64,000 nucleotides of DNA. Source: Edolisoma coerulescens (lineage: Eukaryota; Chordata; Aves; Passeriformes; Campephagidae). Below are positions 39,646 through 52,232 of the stretch, piece after piece. The translations under genes and the position numbers were made by a program. Within the stretch, counting starts at the first letter, position 1, and each line of letters opens with the position of its first letter. Location: positions 186,001-250,000 of the forward strand of contig VWZW01007171.1 in the NCBI GenBank assembly GCA_013397115.1, in the 5' to 3' direction. The notes beneath the pieces were generated by a model that saw nothing but the letters and a program-made list of their open reading frames with translations, did no database searches and had not been told where the DNA came from.

Positions 39646-41658
39646 GCTAAAAGAAACCACAGTCTCTGGAAACATCTTGCAGGAGCAACATGAAACAGCT
39701 ATCATGACCACTTCTGCATGTTTGTTTTTTAAGATTAGGAAGTGCATTTTCAGAGGCCCAGCTATTCTGCCTCTCTGAAGTCTGCTTAAGATTTCCTTAC
39801 TAGGTGTCCTAACCTTTAAGCTTCTTAACTCACAAAATATGCAGCTACTCCATCTCAAATGGGGATTCAGAGAATTTTAAAAAGTGTGTATACCCTTTCC
39901 TATCCCCCAAAGATATTCCAGGAACAGTGTTTTTTATATAAAACTGTGAGATCTTCAGGGAAAGAACATAAAAATTGCAGAAACAGAATGAAGCCTGTGG
40001 AAAATTTTTTTTTTAAATCTCCTTTTTTGTACTACTGGGATGTCAGATTAGCAAAATTTATTATCTTTGATAGCAGCTGAGAAGCATTGAGGCAACCAGG
40101 ATCAAGACTCTCCTCTTGGGGCTGTGGATGTAAATCACAGCAAACCTCAATGGAGTTGCACCCATAACATCAGACTCTCATCCTCTTATAGCAAGTCAGT
40201 GCTAACATATCTTCCAGGACAGGTATAAGGGATTTCTGCCGCACATCACTCAGCATACGAATTTTCAGGGGGAGAAAGAGTTTAGCACTTCTCTGAAGTT
40301 AGTTTACATTTGTTGCTCTCTTAATTAAAGCAGGGTGTTATTTTCCCAGGCTGAAGTGGATTAAAAATACAATGGCTTCAGTGAAAGCTGAGAATAACAT
40401 CTCTGTGATGCATTAGTAGGATGACAGAGGACTGAAAGGTTTAGTAGGGCTGATTCTCAGAATTATTTTACACATATATGGTAAAACATCAAAACAAAAA
40501 TTAAAAAATCTATTGCCCAATAGAAAATCATGTTCCCAAACACATTTTTACCACAATGACAGTTAACCAAATAATGAATAATTTCCCACTCGTGGATTTA
40601 GAAAAGAAACAAAAATTCTCCAAGTTCTCCCTGTGGAAATTTTGTGGTGTTATTATGTTTTATTGAAGCAGAAAGAATAGCTTTTAAATGGCACTCTTTT
40701 CTCACAGAAAATAGTACTGTCTGAGTTTCATACTTGGTCTAGTAGGATCTATAGCAGTACCTATAGCAACATATGGCCAAACTTAAGACAACTTAGTGTA
40801 AAAGAAAAGTCTATTAAATGTTTAATTTGGCACTTGTACCTAAATTAAATGCCATGGCTATGCTTCAGTGGAGTATATACAGGAATTGGCTCAGAACAGC
40901 TTCTGTTAAACAGCCACCTTTGCCAGGTTTAGTGACTCAATATTACTTATTTCCTGGCTAAGATTAACTTCTGATTTTATGGATATTTTTGTTTCTCTTC
41001 TGTAATCAGCACAGATAAACAATTTCAAGAATACAATCCTTTAGACCCTCCTCAGGCAAAATGACCACTTAAGAAGACAGACATTTTGGTGCAATGGGGA
41101 CTCAGTCCATGCTGATATAACACTGGTGCAAAGAATAGAAGTTAAAATAATGGCTAATTGTATTCAGGCAAATAGACTGGAAATTAGAACACACAAACTT
41201 TAAGCATTTTTTTTTCTATATTTCAGCTCCATAAATACAAGGGTTTGGGCAACACTAGTGAGCTGCAAAAGATTAATACCGATCAATCCTTGCTTGTGCA
41301 AACTTGAATGTGTTACTATACCAGTGTTTTCTGATGGCCAGGAAGCGGATTCTGCAGGACAGCTTCCTTTTGCCGACCAGCAGGAAATAATAGAATATTT
41401 CTATTGCTGCTGTTTTAAAATCTGAGACACTCTAAGAAGGGAACCAGATAAGAAAGATCTTTTTCCCTTCTTTTGAATGTCTTTGTTTCTAACTTTACCA
41501 TGATGTGACTAAAAACTCATTTCAATAACTTGTGAAGAAGATTACTAGGACTGCAATTACAAGCAGTTTCATACTGAATACAGATTTTTTTGAAAATCAG
41601 AATTAGATCAGCTACCTGGGGAAATTTTCCACTATGTTATTTGTAACAGCTTCAAGTT

Positions 41659-41740
41659 CTTCCTGTTAGTGCCTTCCCTTGTAAGGAGCCTTATTATCCT
41701 TAGACTGGAATGTGCACAGAATGAAAGGCACTAACAGAAG
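41659..41740. repeat. Inverted repeat, 16-17 bp arms with structured spacer
   Basis: CTTCCTGTTAGTGCCTT (41659-41675) is reverse-complemented by AAGGCACTAACAGAAG (41725-41740) except for one missing base. The 49-base spacer contains its own short stem: AAGGA near 41683 pairs with TCCTT near 41697. The whole could fold as a branched hairpin of about 82 bases. It may be a relic of a short inverted-repeat transposon or a structured RNA. Confidence 0.75.
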
Positions 41741-42156
41741 ATATCTGGTTGGTTCTCATTTTAAAAAGTGAACAGTTAAATACTTTAAAAGTCTCAGTCT
41801 CTCAGGTTTGCAGCAGAGGTTGAACTGCTTTCTTACAGGGAGGAGCTATTGAGCCCCGCTTACTTTATGACCAAAGTATGAAATAGACATATCAGTCTTT
41901 TTTCGCTAGTGACATGATGAGATGTTTTAAAGCATATAACGTAGAGGAAACTGAGTGAATATCCACTCTTTATTGTTAGAGAGCAGATTTGAGTTTGCTT
42001 GTACAGAGCATAAACTCATTTTCAAATGTGGCCTCAGCTTTCCTCCTTACCCATGCTGTGCTCTCCTCGTGCAGTAGATTACATGTCCGTTTCTTCTGCA
42101 ATGGTTGCATGAGGCGTTAAAGCCTTCCCGGCAAAGAGATAAAGCCTTCTTTCAAA

Positions 42157-42236
42157 TAGAATCACCGGATGGTTTGGGTCGTAAGGGACCCTACAAATCA
42201 TCTAATTTCAACTTCCTGCCATGGGCAGGGACACCA
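42157..42236 (-). mobile_element. CR1 LINE 3'-end fragment (minus strand)
   Basis: A very short CR1 tail of about 80 bases: AGAATCACCGGATGGTTTGG followed by the CATCTAATTTCAACTTCCTG block and CATGGGCAGGGACACC. These are the reverse complement of the CR1 3' untranslated region, as in the copy at 21118. The 3' end is at 42157. It is non-coding. Confidence 0.85.
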
Positions 42237-45200
42237 GGAGCATATCAATACCTCTCTTCCTTCTCCAAACTAGGTAGACCTTTGCTCATGTACCCCTGAG
42301 CTCTTCCTTAGCTGGGCTTAGGAAGCGATTGGATGCTGCCATACTGTGCTAGTACTTGCATATAAGGACTCAGATTGCCAAATTGTTTTGTATTTCTCAA
42401 GCCTTTTTCTTCTCCTGCTTACTCTGTACATCCAAGTTTTAATCCCTTAATCCTCAAACTCCTGACAGAATGGTTCCAGACAGATGTTTACCTCTTCCAT
42501 ACCTTCCTGATCTCCCTTGGGCCTTTCCCACAGCAACCTCTCAGGCAGCTTCCTCAGCTCGGCTTGAAAAGAAGTCATATCTCCAAACCCTGTTCCGTCT
42601 TCAGCTGAGGAAGGAGCTTGTCTTAGAAAATCCTTATTGCATTTCCTATCAGGGCTTGCACAGCCACTGGTTGCTCAGTAGGTGCTATTGTCCTCTTCCA
42701 GGACGCATAGCCACAAGATGCCCTCACTACGCTGAGAATCATCTCAGTAAGGAAATTTAAAGACTGGTTTATTCAAAAGCTGGGTTTAGAGCAGATCTTA
42801 GTTCAGTTCAATACATATTGAAATTTTAGGAAACCTTGCAGTTAGAGGGTCATGTCTTCTAATTAAGGAATTTGAAAGTTAGGTGAATGGTTTGGATTAG
42901 GACTAAGCTCCTAGCCCTGTGCTTCTTTGACAGTCACTGAGAGCAGCAGGCAACTCCTGATGGTGAGCCACTGCATGTGAAGAAAGGAGCCTAAAATTGG
43001 TCTCAAAAACTGTCTTCTCTCCGTACACAGTTTAAGGCACCAAAGGTGACTGGTAAGGATCTTGCAGAATAGCTTGGAAATATCCTTAGTTCATTGAGAG
43101 GAATCCTCTGTGGTTTTCCTGTTATCATCACGGAAAACAGACTTGGGAGTGATCAGTGTTAAGAGCAGATGTAAGTGCAGCTGTACCAGGGTAGGTTGAA
43201 TGCTACACATTTCTGGAAGAGAGCCTGGCTGTAGCCCCAGGTGACAGGATGGCATCCCTAGTGTGTGGCAAGCCAAGGAAGGCTGAGTGGTGAGCCCATG
43301 TTGGCCCTTGGCAGAGCCCAGCTCTGCACAGGCACTTGGAGAGATGAGCTGTGGCCCCTTCCTTTGAGCTCTACACCTCTATGATAAATCAAATCTTTAA
43401 ATACAAAATTTTGTCCTAGCTGAGGATCTGGCCAGAAATGTATTTCTAGGCATGAATGTAATGAGAAGCAGCAGCACCTCTTATCCATCTCTTGGTATCC
43501 CATGTTAATGGCTGCAGTGTTCACTAGCCTGCCTGAAATTGCCATCAGCAGCAAATCTGTGCACATTGCATTTTTTACCTGCCTTAGTGAGGGAGAGCAC
43601 TGGATGTTTTCCATTTGCAGAGAGGAAACCAGACCCTAGGAAACAAGAAAATAATGGACCACAATCACATTTGAAATTTACACAGGCTCTGTCCACTCTT
43701 ACCGTTGACTAAAATGGGGATATGTCAAAGAATTGTCATTTCTAAATTGCCACTGAATCCAGAATACCCATATACAAAATCCTAGCATCTGTAATGGTCT
43801 GAGTTCTGCTTTTTCCTATTTTTGCCTCATAAATGTCTATGCTATAAAAAAAAATAGTCATATGTGCTTAACAGTAGACATAGTTTCAGTCTTTGGATCT
43901 GTAGTAATCCTTTGAGTTTCTCTCTCACGGTTTATTATGTCATCCAGATTTCGGTCTGAACCATCTACTCTTTTCCATATGTTCTTAGCAGGAAATGTGC
44001 ATGAATTTAGAAACGCAGCAAGACATATGATATTCAATAATAAGAATGTTTCGAAGACACACAAAAAAAAAAAATCCAAATGAAAGTTGACTCTGGCTTC
44101 CAGCCTCATTCAGTCGAACAAGATATCCAATATTCCTTAATTTGAAACTTTTAATTACAGTAAAATATGTTTTGCTTTTCCTTTATTTAGCTGAGACTTT
44201 ACTGCAGATACAGACTTAGAGAGTGTTGTTTTATATTTACTCACACTTAAGTTTTGTAATAATATCTAATATCTAGAATCATAGGAGGTTTTTCTTAAGT
44301 CTTATGCAGACAAAAGTAAACAATGTTTTAAAAGACAAGTCTCTGTATTTTGAAATCCAGTAAATATAGGGATATCTGAGCCGTAGCTTGGTTTATGAAT
44401 TACATTGCAGATTATATATATATATATATATATCAAATAACATGATGTAACTGCCTAAAAAAATAGATGTTATGCATATGTCATATCAACAAGAAAACTG
44501 CAAATGATGTACAGGTAATTGTCTTAATGCAGAAAAATGATTCTCACATATATTTTTCCCATTAAGAGTGAACTAAATAAGCTGCCACTGACCTTGAGCA
44601 TTCCTCCCTTGTGACCCTACATCCAGAAAGGTGATGGAAGAGTAAGAAAACAAGGATTTGCTACTGCAGAAAAAGCAAGGGAACTCCAGTCTCCAGAGCC
44701 TTGTAGATTCATGAAGCAGGGGTGAAGTCAATGTAGAGGGACATGGAAAAAGCAGAAAGGATAGACCATGAGGGTTATGCAAGCCAGAACTGCACACTGA
44801 GTAAACCATGGATGTTCCGTAAGTCTATTTATTCCCATAAAGCTTGTTTAAAAGACTGTTTACTTGATCTCCATAAGAAAAAAGTTTTACAACAGGAAGT
44901 TACCTTTTTTTTTTATAGGAGAAGAGATTGGTTTTTTCTATTCTGTTTTATTTACTTGTATGCAATGTTTTATGTTATACCCTTCTTCTTCAAGGTAACC
45001 AGTGTGTAGTTTAACCCCTCCAGAAATATTAGTTCAGGGAGGTGGTGCTAGCAATGGCCTTCTGTCTTTGCTTGGTGGCGGTGGGTCTCCAGGCAGGCAA
45101 AAAATTGCCCACTGAATGGGGCAATCTGCTCCAGGGTGTCTGCAGAATTCACAGTCTGAAGGGAACAGGGAGTCTGGAGCAGGAAAAAGCAATTGATCTT

Positions 45201-47814
45201 CTGCATTTTTCTCCTCTAGCCCGACGAAATTAGTTGGAATTGGTTTTTGTTGCATCATATAAGGATTTATCATGGGCATTAATGGTGCTACAGCCCTTCA
45301 GCTAGTAGGGCCTGATGTTAGCCTGGATGTTGTCAGCACTGTCAGGCTGCACATCCCATGTCCACTCCAGTCCTGACCCTGCCTGACGTGCTGTCACCAG
45401 TATGAGATCCACAGGCCTGCCTCCCCATAGGATAGAAACAGCCAAGGGTGAACACCTCTAGAGCCTGCTAAGAACACTGGAGGCAAAACTTAACTACTCA
45501 GGATGGAGAAAGTAGAATTTAAAGTTTTTTACGGAAAATTATTAAATTAATTCACAGAATTATTTAAGGTAATTATTAATTAAGGTTAAAATTATTCACA
45601 GAAGGGGTAAAGGTTTTGTTTCAAGACCATACACAGGCACTATTTATGATCAGGATCAGCGGTTCCCAAACTGTCTTCTGCAGACAGTCTTATGTGGGGC
45701 ATGAATCAGCAGCAGGCAGCAGACTGGCTGTACCCTGTCACCGTTGTAATGCTGCAATCTCATGAGCCATGTTCCGGGTGCTCTGCCAGAGATTTGTAAA
45801 GGGTTTTTCTGTCACTGTTCTTTCCTTATTTGAAATGGGTTTAAGCCTCAGAAGGATGAGTCTCTGTTAGCGGCAAATCAGAACCATATTCACTATTCCA
45901 GTCAGCAAAATATGTCTATTTTTCCCTCTTATTAAATAAGCCTTATATTCCAGAGAAGATGGATTTCAAGTACATGCCTGTACAAAAACACCATGTGAGC
46001 TGAAACTCCTGTTCTGTAAAGTTCTTTGGACTGTGGTATGTAGAAAATTCAAATTTTTTCTGTGGATATTTTTGGTATTGTAACTGGGTAGTCTATGTGT
46101 ACCAGATCTGTAATTTTAAGCTAGCCATAGGCAAACATGGCAAGTCAGTACATGTATAAATCACGGCCTGTGACAGCTGTGGGCCACTGTAACAAATCTT
46201 CTATACCTTAAATTAGTCATAAATATATGCCTTTCACCAAGCAGGCTCTCAATCTTATAAAAAAGGTGACCATAGAAATCAATTGTGACTTAATTTGGTA
46301 TCTTAAAATGAAAGACATGTGAAGCCAGCAATATCCATTGGTGAATCTACCAAACAACCCACATTTTTTTAATTGTTATTAAAAGAAGAAAAGGGTTGCA
46401 TCTCAGGGATGCAACCTCCATTGTTAAACTTTTTAGTTTGTTTGGCATTCTTTCTTTTCCTTTGCACACAGAGAATTTAAAGTTCAACTATTGCTCCGCA
46501 TATGTCCTGGCAAGGCTGACAAACAGCAAACACCCCCAAGTTCTACCAGTGCTCCATTCCTCCATTCCACAGGGAGCTCTTGTTTCACGTGTTTTTCATT
46601 TTAAGTTCTGCCTCCTTGAATGCTATTTCCTCTCTTTTGGTTTTCACCAAGGTCAAAGAAATCTTTAGCAAATAAAAAATGTGAGCATCCAGTCATCTAC
46701 TGGAAGTGTGCCCATCCAGTGTCTAAATAATAAGTTAATAGGTTCATGGAGCAGTCCTACCTACACTAACCATAGCAGAGCTGAAACCTTCATCTGAGCA
46801 CTTCCTCACAGCTAAACAGAGAGTACTTATCAAATAGAGGGCTCTTTTGTCTTATGAACTGCAGAGAAATCAGTTTAGCAGAAATCACAGTTCTAGCAAA
46901 CAAGACTCTCCCAAGCTTCTGAAGTACATGATGGGGCGCAGACATTTCCCACTGACCTTCACGTATCCGTGGGCCAGAGCTGCAGAGGCCCCTGTGCAGA
47001 GGAGAAATGGTGGTGAGCAGCTGAAAAGCCCAGCTACTGAAAATATGTCTCATATTTTAATAATACTACATGAAAATCATAGACATTAAAATTCTATATA
47101 ACATATTCAGCATGTTTTGGGGTATATCTTGGGAAAATTACCTATAAAAAGAAAAATATGATTTAATAGTATTTGCTGACTGCCACCAGATGCACTCTTG
47201 AAGCTGTCTGAAAGTCAAGAGTCACTACCTAACAGGGTTTGTTACAGGAGATACAGTATTCATGGGATCATTTGTCTCTGCAGAGACAAGAATGCATTTG
47301 GAAGTTGAGCTAGTCAAGCAATTAACAGCTACTGATACTTCTTACAAATCTGGGCTTACTTTTCATCAAAAGTAGGATTCAAGCTCATGCTAGTCTGTGG
47401 GAGACTCTACCAAGCTGAGTGTCTGAGCTGTGCAGGAGCTGTAAAGGAAATCAGATCCAGAAGAGCTCTCCTGGACTGCTGCCTCCATCTCATCTAACCA
47501 CCTTGCTGTACTAGCTTCCATAAACTAATAAGGGTCTGTCTTAAGATCATTTTCAGGTTTATGGATGGATGTTCCAGATATGTAGGACTCTTCTGGTTAG
47601 AAACCTCCCTGCTTCCATTTGAAGTAATCTGTGTCACAAAATGGCACCCATACTTATCTTTGCTGTGGGTTCCCCACCTGATACATCTGACCACATTTAT
47701 GTTCTCCATGGGCACATCACATATTGTATCATCTGGTAACCAAATACTCCATTCCCGAGCTTTTCTTCATAGCTTCCTGCTCAGGGAAAAACTATGAGTC
47801 CTAAAGTGCCTGAC
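42237..47814. other. Non-coding stretch
   Basis: I see no gene. It is AT-rich apart from a GC-balanced part at about 45030-45430, where open frames on both strands overlap. It contains a (TA)n run at 44413-44433 and an AT-rich part at 45530-45600 with a repeated ATTCACAGAA motif. A 118-codon open frame at 43614-43258 (minus) has no recognised domain. Confidence 0.5.
44413..44433. repeat. (TA)n microsatellite
   Basis: A run of 21 bases of alternating T and A. It is short enough to be a variable microsatellite but has no known role. Confidence 0.97.
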
Positions 47815-48960
47815 CTCACCTTTTGGGTTATTTAAATTCATCCTATTTCTATTATTCCAGTCCTGAAACTTATCCAATTCTTCCTGTACACTGTCCTCCT
47901 CCACATTCACACTACATATTGCATTATCAGAAAATTTCATGAGCACAGTACTACTTTTTCTGCCAAAGTTGTTAAAAATGTTAAATAGGATCAGTCCCTA
48001 GACACATCTTGGAAGAACTCCACTGGTAACTTCCTTTCAGTTTGGTATTTTTCCTTTCAACATGATCTTTCATTTTTTTCCACCTCACAATTCTTCTGCT
48101 AATCCAAATTTTCCCTAGCTTAATGAGCAATTTCCTATGCAGCACTGAGTCAAGCGCTTTCCTGGTAACCGAGTTGTATCTCATTCTCTTAAAAATAAAA
48201 AAGAAATTCAGGCTATTCAGACATGATCTACCCTTGTAATTTCATTTCCATCTTTGTGTCCTTATTTGCTTATATCCAGCTTGTATTTTGAAATTCCACA
48301 TATTCTTGAAGCCAGATCTGTGGCTGACGAGACTTTTCTTCTGTTTTGCTTAAATTAGATCCAACGCTTGCTTTTTCAAGGAAGAGCTTTCATCTCCAAT
48401 AAACACATTCAAAATCTTTGTTAGCAGACTTGCAGTTTCTTTAACCAGTTCTTTTTTCCAGGATGTACCTCCGCTACAAGCTGACTCAGTCACATTAATC
48501 TCTTCAGATTTTGGCGTCTACCTTAGATGTGGTTAATTCCATTTCCATTCACATATTCCCATTAGCAACACAGCCTTGTTTAACATCATCATCCCTGTTG
48601 AAATCTGAGCTAAAACAGTCATCTTGGGGCCATATCTGTATTATCCTCAACCTCACCATCTTCGCTGAGCAGTGCTTATAAATCATCTTTTTGTTTGTGT
48701 GGCTGAAAAAATCTCTATTCGATTTAGCAGTGTTTGAAAACCCCAACCAAGTTTGTCTTTTGGCAATTCTTATTTTATCCATACACCTCCTGACCTCTAA
48801 GACTTAATCCTGTTAGCTGAACATTAGTCTCTTTTTCCATTCTACATAGGATATCTGCTTGTTCCGAATAGGTTATTTCTGAGCTGGGTAATCATCCAAC
48901 TAAGTCTAGATCCCTTCCCTTGATTTCAGTTGAGGCCCCAGAGAAAAGCTGCACCTTTGT
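47815..48960 (-). mobile_element. Ancient CR1/L3-like LINE, degraded reverse-transcriptase region (minus strand)
   Basis: Read on the minus strand this still shows the skeleton of a LINE ORF2. The linker upstream of RT lies at about 48780-48550 (DKIRIAKRQTWLGFSNTAKSN). The RT palm follows, with a KALDSVLHRKLLIKLGKIWI block at about 48160-48100 corresponding to the usual KAFDxVPHxxLL motif. The downstream segment at about 47990-47840 reads DPILFNIFNNFG, then LMKFSDNAICSVN, where the family has FADD; here the catalytic pair has become Ser-Asp-Asn. Frameshifts and stops occur throughout, so it is dead. The protein pattern is of the CR1/L3 group and is far more eroded than the CR1 at 2558. The ends are approximate and the 3' tail is not recognised. 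Confidence 0.75.
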
Positions 48961-49293
48961 CATTCAGAATTTCCAGCTCACTATTGAACTCGAGTTCATG
49001 GGTTTCCCAGTTCAGTGAACTGCATATTTGAAACTGAAAATAGTGGTTTCATTTTCAACTAGAACTACCTGGTTTTACCTGGTTTAAATTAGTCAAGTCA
49101 AGATGTCTAGATCTGGTACAACCAGTTCTTTTCCAGTGTCTAAAGGTGTAATCCAAACTGCATCTAATCGAATGATCTGCATCTGGTTTAAAGTTTACTT
49201 TCTTAAAAGACTGTCAGCTATCTCAAATATTAAAGACAGAAACAAAATTTCTAGTAATCCTTCTAACTGGAGTGGAAATGCAGAGATTTCTAT

Positions 49294-49362
49294 CCAGAAT
49301 CTGAGTTGGTATAAATCTGTGTTGCTCTGCTGAAACTAGTTGAGCTGCAAAAATTTAAGCAC
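49294..49362 (+). repeat. Ancient palindromic MITE-like relic, copy A
   Basis: The block CCAGAATCTGAGTTGGTATAAATC, seen here in two pieces (TCTGAGTTGGT and ATAAATCTG), is followed by a GAGCTGCAAAAATTTA-type second half. I recall this arrangement from an abundant palindromic repeat in turtle, crocodilian and bird DNA. It shares TGGTATAAATC and its surroundings with the copy at 50184. The name of the family is not known to me with certainty. Confidence 0.5.
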
Positions 49363-50183
49363 ACTCTTTGTCACTGCAAACTGGATCAGACACATGAGAA
49401 GCACAGCACACTTTGGTTTAAAGAGCTGGCTGAGCTGCCTCATTCTCTGCGAGCTTTCACAACCCAGAAGGACTTTTTATGGCACCATTTATAAGCCTTA
49501 TCCCCTACAGCATCAAATAAGGACACTCCTATCACTCCTGCTGCCATTGAAAAAGCATCTCACATAATTTATTGTCTTTCATTTGCTTGCAAAAGAAGCA
49601 AGGAAGTTTCATTAAGTAGGTGGGAGAAGCTCAAGGCCCTTTTCACACTCACATGTTTTCTCTTTGTTGCTGTTTGTACAGGTGCAGTGAGAAAGACTCA
49701 GAGGGCGTATTCATAAAGACAGGACTTGAGAAATGCCACTTTAAATTGTTTGAAATCAAAGGTTTTGGTAGCTCATAAACAGGGAGCTGGTTTTTTCCCT
49801 AGGACTGCAAATCTAAATATAAGGAGCTACCTTCATGTACAAATACATTTGACAAACACATGTAACTACCATTAACATCGTCTGCCCTTGTGGGTTGTGG
49901 GAACAGGCCCTTTTCATTTATGCTCACTGAGAATTTCAATACCAAAAAAAAAAAAAACCCAAAAAAGAGATTCTCATAATCAACCAGCTCATTCTGTATG
50001 TTGAAATAAAAGTATCCAATGAGGATGTCAGGAAGCTTGTACTCCATCCAAACTGACCAATTTAATGCTTGCTGTAAGCATACTTCCAGACTAGCATCTG
50101 GAAATCTTAAATGAACAGAGATAGACATAGACACCCTTAGACTCTGGAAAATAATTAAAGTTGGAATAAGAACACGTTTGTGG

Positions 50184-50266
50184 ACCAGATCATCAGCTGG
50201 TATAAATCAGCACAGCTCCAGTCATTCCAAAAAAGTAATGCCAGTTTATGTTAAAGTGCTAGCTGG
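50184..50266 (+). repeat. Ancient palindromic MITE-like relic, copy B
   Basis: CCAGATCATCAGCTGGTATA begins the first arm, running on through AATCAGCACAGCTCC, followed by a diverged second arm with GCCAGTTTATG and AGCTGG. It is in the same orientation as copy A, about 900 bases away. Divergence from copy A shows both are old. Confidence 0.55.
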
Positions 50267-52127
50267 CTCCTGTAGCTTTCCTTTGTGATTAATTTCAGTG
50301 CAATCATTTGCTGGAACATGCTTTTGGACCAAGCTTCCTGAAGCATTACTTTTACAAATCTCTTGTGTGCTCTTGGACCAGTGCCTGAAGCACACCCTTC
50401 AGTATCAGGTCTGCTTTTCTCCCAACAGAAAGCTCAAGGTTTGGGATTTTTTTTTTTTTTTAGTGATATCTTAAAAATAAGATGAAATCCAAATTTTTGC
50501 TAAGCAGTTACTTTTTACTAATCACTCTTGGCTCTTCTATGAACCAATGGCACCTGACTTTTCATTCTTTGCCACTCTTTGCTTAGATTATCCTTAGGAC
50601 AATTAATGTTGGTATTTTACATTCCTTGTGTACCGCAGAATCCCACTGGATTTAAGAGTGGAAATCCATCTTCACGGCAGTGCAGGAGCAGCCACAGGCT
50701 GCTGTGAGGTGCCTCCAGTGCTGAGGGTGCAACAGTTGCCGATGCAGTTCTGCCCTGGCTGGCACCCACTCACACAAGGCCCTGTAGGTGCCTGGCACTC
50801 AAGGAGCCACCACAGCACAGGTCGGCACAGCCAAGGTTCCTACACCCTCCTTTTTGCAAACCACTCTAGGAGGCCCCCAGAGCTGGAATCTTTTGCCATG
50901 GGAGGGTGTACAGGTGGTCCTGTCAGCTTTCCACTGGTATGTCAGACCTGCCAGATTTCCCTGCCTGAATGCAGTAATCCTAATGAGTACCCTCCTGCTG
51001 GGACCTCAGGCACCACACCTGGACTCCTGTCTGCCTTGGAAAAGCCTGCATCACCCATCTTGGGGCACCATGAGAGAATAAGCCGCAGCACTGTCTTGTG
51101 GCTGGGGAAGTGTCACCACGAGAGGCTGTGCACTCAAAGCCCCCTCACTGGAGCACAGAGTTCCACCTTGCAGCCTCATGCCCAAGCAGTCTGTGCTGAA
51201 AGGCAGCCAGGTCTGCTCTCATGGCAGACAATCCCTGAGAAACCAATCTAAGGGCATGCCTCACAGTCATCATGCAGCTCCCCAGCCATGGCTGGCGCAT
51301 TTTCTTTTCTATGTATTTACCACTGGGAAAAAAAGGGCAAATTACCTAAAATATTGCATGTTCATTCATAAATTTCAGTTAAGCAGCCTTTGAAAAAATA
51401 CAGACACTTGTGAGTTGGCTCATCACCGTCTGTGTTCCCTTTACCTTCTCTCCCATCTCTTCCTCAGCAGTGCCAACCAGAACCTACAAACACATGAAGA
51501 AATGTAGGGAACCTATCTGTACAAGGTCATGACTTTTTTTAAGGCCATGGTAACTCCTAAAATATTCTACAACAACATCTCTCTCAAAATGTGGGAAGCC
51601 ATTGCTCCTGCAGGAAGGAAGGCTCACAGTAGTGTTCAGAATGATGGCAGCAGTTCAGTTGTCCTTGGTCACCCACAGACAGCTCATATTCCCCATTATA
51701 GGGGGTAAGTACAAGGCTGTACAGTCTACAAGTGTTCAAAGACACAAAGGACTTGCTAAGAGCCTTTAAGTGCCGGCAGAGTCTCATTTCCTTCAGGGCA
51801 CTGGACTAAATGCAAGTATGTGCAGTCTTCTGCTTATGAGAAACTGAGCTGCTGCAATGTTGAGGATGGTGCCTCAAGAAATGAGCCAAAAGCATATTTC
51901 AGCACACAATACCTACCAGCCGCACAAGACATGATTTTCAGCTCTCAGAAAGACAAGGAAGATTGTTCCTTCAGTGTTATCCCTGCTTCCTCTATGACAG
52001 CAGCTTGCAGAATGACTTTTCCTGGGTGCTTTGGGTTTGTGTTTCCAGGTCCTGATTTGCAGAAGTATTAAGTACTCATATGGAAATCTCCATCTGGAAT
52101 ACCCCAGATTTGACTAGATATGACCCT

Positions 52128-52232
52128 AAAAGACCTGATCTGATTTCAAAGTTGGGTATAACTTCAAAATTGGCCCTGCTTTAAGCAGGGGGGTGGATCA
52201 GATGGTGCCTTCTAACCAGAACTATTCTCAGA
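52128..52232 (+). mobile_element. Ancient CR1-type LINE 3'-end relic
   Basis: This matches in order the 3' end of an old CR1 lineage: AACTTCAAAATTGGCCCTGC at about 52160, then GCTTTAAGCAGGGGGGTGGA and CAGATGGTGCCTTCTAACC. It ends in an AACTATTCT-like tail. No coding sequence is recognisable upstream. It is more diverged than the young CR1 tails. Confidence 0.72.

Larger units (their letters stand above)
32546..42156. other. Non-coding stretch, largely AT-rich
   Basis: I see no gene. Short open frames of 60-120 codons have no recognised domain. A repeat-like stretch at about 36040-36130 and the inverted repeat at 41659-41740 are treated separately. A 14-bp exact tandem duplication lies at 39618-39645, and a 13-base block GTCCATTACAGGG is repeated at about 39012 and 39030. 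Nothing else could be identified. Confidence 0.5.
48961..52127. other. Non-coding stretch with two related palindromic relics and a GC-rich part
   Basis: I see no gene I can support. It holds the related repeats at 49294 and 50184 and a run of 15 T at 50447-50461. A GC-rich part at 50620-51290 holds the longest open frame in the window (50628-51251), which opens with GTG and has no ATG until about residue 39. No protein domain is recognised in it, and a second frame is also open there, as expected from a low stop frequency in GC-rich DNA. Confidence 0.5.

Noticed and set aside
50628..51251. 207-codon open frame as a protein-coding gene
   Set aside because: It opens with GTG, has no ATG until about residue 39, shows no recognised domain, and another frame is open across part of it. 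GC-rich DNA has few stops by chance.
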